From: an uncultured Myxococcales bacterium
GTDB lineage: Bacteria; Myxococcota; Myxococcia; Myxococcales; Myxococcaceae
Length of the DNA stretch: 64,000 nt
Assembly (NCBI GenBank): GCA_937980205.1
Contig: CALJKW010000055.1
Span: 310,001-374,000 of the forward strand
Reading direction: 5' to 3'
The translations under genes and the position numbers were made by a program. Positions 58,821 to 64,000 of this stretch are shown piece by piece. The notes beneath the pieces are model-generated. The model searched no databases, was not told the DNA's origin, and saw only the letters and a list, made by a program, of their open reading frames with translations. Each line of letters begins with the position of its first letter. Position 1 is the first letter of the stretch.

Positions 58821-60389
58821 TCAACGCCCGTCGAGCCACGCAAGCAGGTTCTCGATCACCGCCGACTCGCCGAGCGTGCCGCGCTTCCCCTTCCTGGGGT
58901 CGAGGAAGATCACCGCGCCGTCGGACGGCGCCACCGAGGCGACCACCCACGGCCAGCCGAGCGCCTTGCCGTCGGCCTGCATGCGGCTCCACTCGGCCGG
59001 CTTGAACCGCAGCGGCAGCGGCTTGCGCTTGACCTGCAGCGCGAGGTTCTCGCCTCCCCGCATCGCGAGCAGATCGAACGCGCCGCGCGAGCCGCGCGAC
59101 TGGTAGACGGTGTTGAAGCCCATCATCGAGAGCTCCTTCGCGACCGACAGCTCGGCCTCGTCGCCGACGACGCTCATCGGTACGACCGAGCCTCCGGGCC
59201 GCCGCCACTGCAGCCACAGGCCGAAGACGGGATCGGAGAGCTCCCACAGGCCGTCGTCGCGCTTCACCGCGGCGTCTCCGAGCCGCGCGAGATAGTTGAG
59301 CGTCGGGCCGGTCGCCGAGCCGATGCCGCGCGCCACGTCAGCCATGCGCTTGGGGCCCTTCGTCAGCTGATCGAGCGTCGCCGAGAGTGTCGTCGCCCGC
59401 CCCACCAGCCGCTGGAACTCGCGCTCGAAGTACAGCGACAGCGCACCGGTGCGGGAGAACAGCTCTTCCTGCAGCACCTGGCGGAACGCGCGGCCGTCGT
59501 CACCTCGCTTGCGCTGGGCGAGCGCGTTGCCGATGACCTGCAGGTAGAAGGGGTGACCGCCGACGGCGTGAAAGACGCGCTCGGCGAGCTCCGCCGGGAT
59601 CGGCTCCGCGTCGGCGCTCGCCTCGGTGAGCAGCTTCACCGCGTGCTCTTTCGAGAACGGCGCGACGGACATCACGTTGAAGTGCTGGAAGAACGGAGAC
59701 GCCCGACTGGTCGCGAGCTCCATCAACATCGACCGCGAAGAGCCCGAGACGACGTAGCCGACGTGGCGGTGGCGCTGCCAGACGCTGCGCATCAGCGGCA
59801 TCGGCTGCGCGCCGGTGATCGTCACCGCGCCGAGCTCCTGAAACTCGTCGATCGCGACGAGCAGGCCCGCCGAGGAAGAGCGCGCCATGACCTCGGGGAG
59901 CTCGAGGCACGTCCGCGCGAAGTCGGGTGACCCCGTGTCGAGCTGCGGCAACCCGAGCAGCGTCTCCTTCCAGGTCGTGTCGAGCGCGCGGTACACCGAC
60001 GTCTCGGTGACGGCGGCCGCGAACGCAGCCGGCTTCGCTGCCAGCGCGCGAAGCGACCTGCCGATTTCGTGCGCGGCGAGCGTGTCGAGCGCTTCGAGCG
60101 CCAGCGTGCGGAAGATCTCGGCGGAGACCGGTGCGCTCTCCATCACGTCGACAACGACCACCGAGACCGGCCTCTCGCCCGAACGGAGCGGACGCTCGCG
60201 TGCCCGGCGGGCCGCCTCGAGCAACAGGCTGGTCTTCCCGACGCGCCGGTTGCCGACGATGCAGAGCCACTGCGGCGCGCGGCGACGTACGCGATCGATG
60301 GCGCCCTCCAGGCGCGCCAGGTCGCCCTCGCGGTCGAAGAACTCGGACTCGGTGACCGGCAGGTTCGGGACGAACACGCCCGGAATCAT
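58821..60389 (-). CDS. AAA-type ATPase with C-terminal PD-(D/E)xK nuclease-like domain
   Basis: 522 residues from the ATG at 60389 (TTG at 60413 would add eight). It has the layout of archaeal-type ATPases: EFFDREGDLARLEGAIDRV, then P-loop GNRRVGKTSL, Walker B LLVAIDEFQE, and a winged-helix-like part with TTLSATLDQLTKGPKRMADV. The C-terminal ~110 residues have GAFDLLAMRGGENLALQVKR, a D...QxK core of the restriction-endonuclease fold. Such proteins often occur in mobile or defence settings, but no partner is adjacent. A 16-bp repeat array begins 14 bases upstream of its start. Confidence 0.78.
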   Translation of the reverse strand: MIPGVFVPNLPVTESEFFDREGDLARLEGAIDRVRRRAPQWLCIVGNRRVGKTSLLLEAARRARERPLRSGERPVSVVVVDVMESAPVSAEIFRTLALEALDTLAAHEIGRSLRALAAKPAAFAAAVTETSVYRALDTTWKETLLGLPQLDTGSPDFARTCLELPEVMARSSSAGLLVAIDEFQELGAVTITGAQPMPLMRSVWQRHRHVGYVVSGSSRSMLMELATSRASPFFQHFNVMSVAPFSKEHAVKLLTEASADAEPIPAELAERVFHAVGGHPFYLQVIGNALAQRKRGDDGRAFRQVLQEELFSRTGALSLYFEREFQRLVGRATTLSATLDQLTKGPKRMADVARGIGSATGPTLNYLARLGDAAVKRDDGLWELSDPVFGLWLQWRRPGGSVVPMSVVGDEAELSVAKELSMMGFNTVYQSRGSRGAFDLLAMRGGENLALQVKRKPLPLRFKPAEWSRMQADGKALGWPWVVASVAPSDGAVIFLDPRKGKRGTLGESAVIENLLAWLDGR

Positions 60390-60402
60390 CACGCCGCGGG
60401 AC

Positions 60403-60478
60403 AAAGCTTTCAACCCTGAAAGCTTTCAACACTGGAAGCTTTCAACATTGAAAGCTTTCACCTCTGAACGCTTGGCTT
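60403..60478. repeat. 16-bp tandem repeats with AAGCTT palindromes
   Basis: The core AAAGCTTTCAAC (or a near copy) starts at 60403, 60419, 60435 and 60451; a degenerate fifth copy starts at 60467. The period is exactly 16 bases. Two copies carry the palindrome GAAAGCTTTC. The array is much more AT-rich than its surroundings. It lies in the gap between the kinase stop (60524) and the ATPase/nuclease start (60389), both minus-strand. Confidence 0.85.
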
Positions 60479-60523
60479 CCCCGGCGCCACCTTCCGAGTG
60501 GCAGCTCGGCCGCCACGCCACGG

Positions 60524-62188
<1,665 letters not shown>

Positions 62189-62242
62189 GGCTGTTCGACG
62201 AGCGCCACTGGCTCGAGGGTCCCTGATATAGGGGCATCCCAC

Positions 62243-62890
62243 ATGGCTGCCGCTCAACGCCCGAAGGTCGCAGTTCGCGTCGTCCGTGCAGACGGAGGTC
62301 CCGAAGCCCTCGTGCCGATCCGCGGAGACGTCCTGCTCGCGGGGCGCACCGGCGATCTCTCGCTGCCCGACGATCCGTTCGTCGCCGACACGCAGGTGCG
62401 GTTCTTCTTCTCCGGCGCCCGCCTCGCGATCGAGGACGTCGGCGGCGGCAACGGCGTCTTCACCCGCCTGCGCGCCGAGCGCGAGCTCTCGACCGGCGGC
62501 GAGGTGCGGCTCGGCCGGCAGCGCCTCGTGCTCGAGCCGATCCCCGCGCTCGCGCCCGCCGCCGACGGAGCCACCGCCTGGGGCTCACCCGACGCCGGCT
62601 ACCGGTTCCGCCTCGTCGCGCTGCTCGAGGGCGGCGTCCGCGGCAGCGCGTTTCCGCTCAAGGACGGCGACAACTTCCTCGGCCGCGAGAACGGAGACAT
62701 CGTGTTCCCGTCCGACGGCTTCGTTTCCGGCCGCCACGCGGTGCTGCACGTCGCGCAAGATCGGCTGCTGGTCCGAGACTTGGGCTCGTCGAACGGTACG
62801 TTCCTGCGTCTCACCGCCCCGGCGTTCGTCGACAACGGCGATCAGTTTCTGATCGGCCGCCAGCTGGTGCGGGTCGAAATTCAGGCCTGA
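62243..62890 (+). CDS. Two-FHA-domain protein
   Basis: 215 residues from ATG. The N-terminal half is a degenerate FHA-like domain (GDVLLAGRTGDLSLPDDPFV, then ARLAIEDVGGGNGVFTRL). The second half is canonical: NFLGRENGDIVFPSDGFVSG with SGRH and then LLVRDLGSSNGTFLRL. The C-terminal domain can thus bind phospho-Thr. The divergent kinase is the obvious partner. No signal peptide or transmembrane segment. Confidence 0.9.
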   Translation: MAAAQRPKVAVRVVRADGGPEALVPIRGDVLLAGRTGDLSLPDDPFVADTQVRFFFSGARLAIEDVGGGNGVFTRLRAERELSTGGEVRLGRQRLVLEPIPALAPAADGATAWGSPDAGYRFRLVALLEGGVRGSAFPLKDGDNFLGRENGDIVFPSDGFVSGRHAVLHVAQDRLLVRDLGSSNGTFLRLTAPAFVDNGDQFLIGRQLVRVEIQA

Positions 62891-62899
62891 GGGAAACGC

Positions 62900-63103
62900 T
62901 CACCGCTGGCAGAAGTAGCACGCGCAATCGTGGCCGCCGCAGGGGCATCCGTCCGGCTCGCAGCGTCCACCGCACGCGTGACTCATGATGGTGCCGCCGT
63001 CGCACTCCGGAGCGACGCGCGGAGGGCAGACGTACGCGCAGCTGCCGGCGTCATCCGAACGCGAAGGGCCCGCCGCGCACGCGACGAGCCCCAGAGCGAG
63101 CAA
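62900..63103 (-). CDS. Small Cys-rich lipoprotein
   Basis: 67 residues from TTG; no better start exists before the dksA-like stop upstream. The signal MLALGLVACAAG is very short with a lipobox (GLVAC). The mature part has 10 more Cys in patterns such as CAYVCPPRVAPEC and CPCGGHDCACYFC, probably disulfide-linked or metal-binding. It is 19 bases downstream of the DksA-type gene. Confidence 0.5.
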   Translation of the reverse strand: MLALGLVACAAGPSRSDDAGSCAYVCPPRVAPECDGGTIMSHACGGRCEPDGCPCGGHDCACYFCQR

Positions 63104-63122
63104 CAGCGCCAGCGCGCCGCGC

Positions 63123-63485
63123 TCAGCCGTACGACTTTTCCTTCTTCTCCTGCTCTTCCTTGCAGCGGATGCAGAGCGTCGTCACCGGCCGCGCCTCGAG
63201 GCGCTTGGGCGAGATCGGCTCTTCGCACCGCTCGCAGATCCCGAAGGTGCCCTCTTCGATGCGGGCGAGCGCCTTCTCGATCTTCTTCAGCAGGAACTTC
63301 TCGCGGTCACGAAGCCGAAACACCATCGACTGGGCGTATTCGCTCGACGCGAGATCGATCTCGTCCGGAAGATCGTCCGTATCGAAGTTCGACTCCTCCA
63401 TGAGGGTCTTCTTCGCGCTCTGCAGCAACGCCACTTTGCTGTCTTCGAGCATCTTCTTGAACCGCTTCATTTCCTTCTGGTTCAC
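63123..63485 (-). CDS. TraR/DksA family zinc-finger regulator
   Basis: 120 residues from the GTG at 63485 (another GTG at 63491 adds two; longer frames are non-homologous). It is a coiled-coil hairpin (residues ~5-75) with NFDTDDLPDEIDLASSEYAQ near the tip, followed by a Cys4 zinc finger C84-x2-C87 and C105-x2-C108. This is the DksA architecture that binds the RNA polymerase secondary channel and works with ppGpp, which fits the nearby rel gene. Confidence 0.92.
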   Translation of the reverse strand: MNQKEMKRFKKMLEDSKVALLQSAKKTLMEESNFDTDDLPDEIDLASSEYAQSMVFRLRDREKFLLKKIEKALARIEEGTFGICERCEEPISPKRLEARPVTTLCIRCKEEQEKKEKSYG

Positions 63486-63524
63486 GGGCACGGCCCCATA
63501 GTGGAGGGTGAAAAAAGGCGGAAC

Positions 63525-63553
63525 AGCATGAGACACCGATCTCTTGGTGTCAA
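63525..63553 (-). promoter_or_regulatory. Candidate sigma-70-type promoter of the DksA-type gene
   Basis: Reading leftward: a perfect TTGACA (63553-63548), a 17-base spacer and CATGCT (63530-63525). The -10 matches only at three positions. The predicted start is about 30 bases before the GTG, which leaves a normal leader. The gap also serves the divergent gene at 63589. Confidence 0.45.
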
Positions 63554-63588
63554 GGCAACCACTTTCAAGATATGGAAAGTTCTGAACA

Positions 63589-64000
63589 ATGTCCGACGCT
63601 GCAGCCAAGTTCGACCGCGAGTTCCTGAAAGCCGCGTTGGCACTCGCCAACCGCGCCGAGGTCGATCACCTGCTGTATATCGCCGACGTTCCGATTCAGC
63701 CTTCCGAATTGCGTGGGCGGAAGTGCAGAAAGAAGCTGACCTACGCGGTAACGAGCGAGGCCATCGCCGAAGACTTCCGGCGGAAGAAAGAGAAGGCGCT
63801 CGTCATCCCCGCGTACGACTACTCGCGCACCGAGCGCGTGAAGGTCGCGATGGTCAGCGCCCTGCAGCAGGGCGCGTTCAAGGAAGGCGACCTCATCCTC
63901 TGCCTGACCGGCCGCATCGGGCGCCAGCCGGACACCATGATGCAGATGCGCATCGGCGCCTCGCTCGACGATCGCGTGGCGATCGAGGGCGTGAAGCTCG
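63589..64000 (+). CDS. Protein related to diadenylate-cyclase N-terminal (pyruvate-kinase-C-like) domains, 3' part missing
   Basis: 137 codons from the ATG to the right window edge. The sequence AEVDHLLYIADVPIQPSELR, KLTYAVTSEAIAEDFRRKKE, LVIPAYDYSRTERVKVAMVS and GDLILCLTGRIG resembles sensor domains that precede DisA-type diadenylate cyclase domains in delta-proteobacteria; I recall this pattern but could not compare it. The catalytic domain would lie beyond the window. If so, it would make c-di-AMP. Confidence 0.5.
   Translation, partial: MSDAAAKFDREFLKAALALANRAEVDHLLYIADVPIQPSELRGRKCRKKLTYAVTSEAIAEDFRRKKEKALVIPAYDYSRTERVKVAMVSALQQGAFKEGDLILCLTGRIGRQPDTMMQMRIGASLDDRVAIEGVKL

Overview
This is a compact, very GC-rich chromosomal segment that looks like a myxobacterium (Myxococcota). 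The grounds are the third-position GC bias, many GTG and TTG starts, stop/start overlaps (ATGA, GTGA, TTGA, TGATG) throughout, and the gene content: a Pkn-type Ser/Thr kinase beside FHA proteins, a receiver/DUF4388/TPR protein, a PilZ protein, an AgmX-like TPR protein, a MopE-like Cys-rich lipoprotein, many short-signal lipoproteins, and a microcompartment shell set of the kind known from the myxobacterium Haliangium ochraceum. I see no tRNA, rRNA, insertion sequence, prophage or CRISPR array.

Layout. 1-8.8 kb: a truncated membrane-anchored protein, a secreted carboxypeptidase-regulatory-like/PDZ protein, and a 1649-residue coiled-coil protein with a methyltransferase-like head. 8.8-11.7 kb: a minus-strand nucleotide salvage operon (Nudix-like, tdk, upp, hpt and a carbohydrate-binding-like protein). 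11.8-13.4 kb: two exported proteins. 13.4-18.3 kb: a minus-strand chain of two TPR proteins, a NamZ-type muramidase, an unknown, nadD and a DUF3237 protein. 18.4-22.8 kb: a complete MacA/MacB/TolC-type exporter, followed by mutS2. 25.8-28.4 kb: a minus-strand envelope cluster (outer-membrane-like protein, PHP-type phosphatase, flippase-like membrane protein).

28.4-33.5 kb holds the most unusual system: a bacterial microcompartment (BMC) operon. It encodes two tandem-domain shell proteins (BMC-T), one hexamer protein (BMC-H), one pentamer protein (BMC-P), a CoA-acylating-type aldehyde dehydrogenase with a likely encapsulation peptide, a 56-residue basic protein, a small exported protein and a PLP-dependent aminotransferase. 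No phosphotransacylase, alcohol dehydrogenase or signature lyase is present, so the substrate is unknown.

33.5-42.8 kb is mostly housekeeping: pyrF, a DsbA-like lipoprotein, lpxC, ruvB, ruvA, ruvC and yebC, interrupted by a plus-strand group (outer-membrane-like, MBL-fold and DUF2505 proteins). 42.8-55 kb: signalling and surface proteins, including a pseudo-receiver protein, PilZ, an HTH/EgtD-like methyltransferase, an M48 protease, a 13-heme cytochrome c with a coupled lipoprotein, and a Cys/Gly-rich MopE-like lipoprotein. 55-64 kb: ridA and rel, two FHA proteins, an ATPase/nuclease, a Ser/Thr kinase, a DksA-type regulator and the start of a protein cut by the window edge.

Two exactly periodic repeat arrays (3 x 21 bp at 35.3 kb; 4-5 x 16 bp at 60.4 kb) lie in intergenic spaces. 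All family names come from reading motifs; no database search or structure prediction was run.
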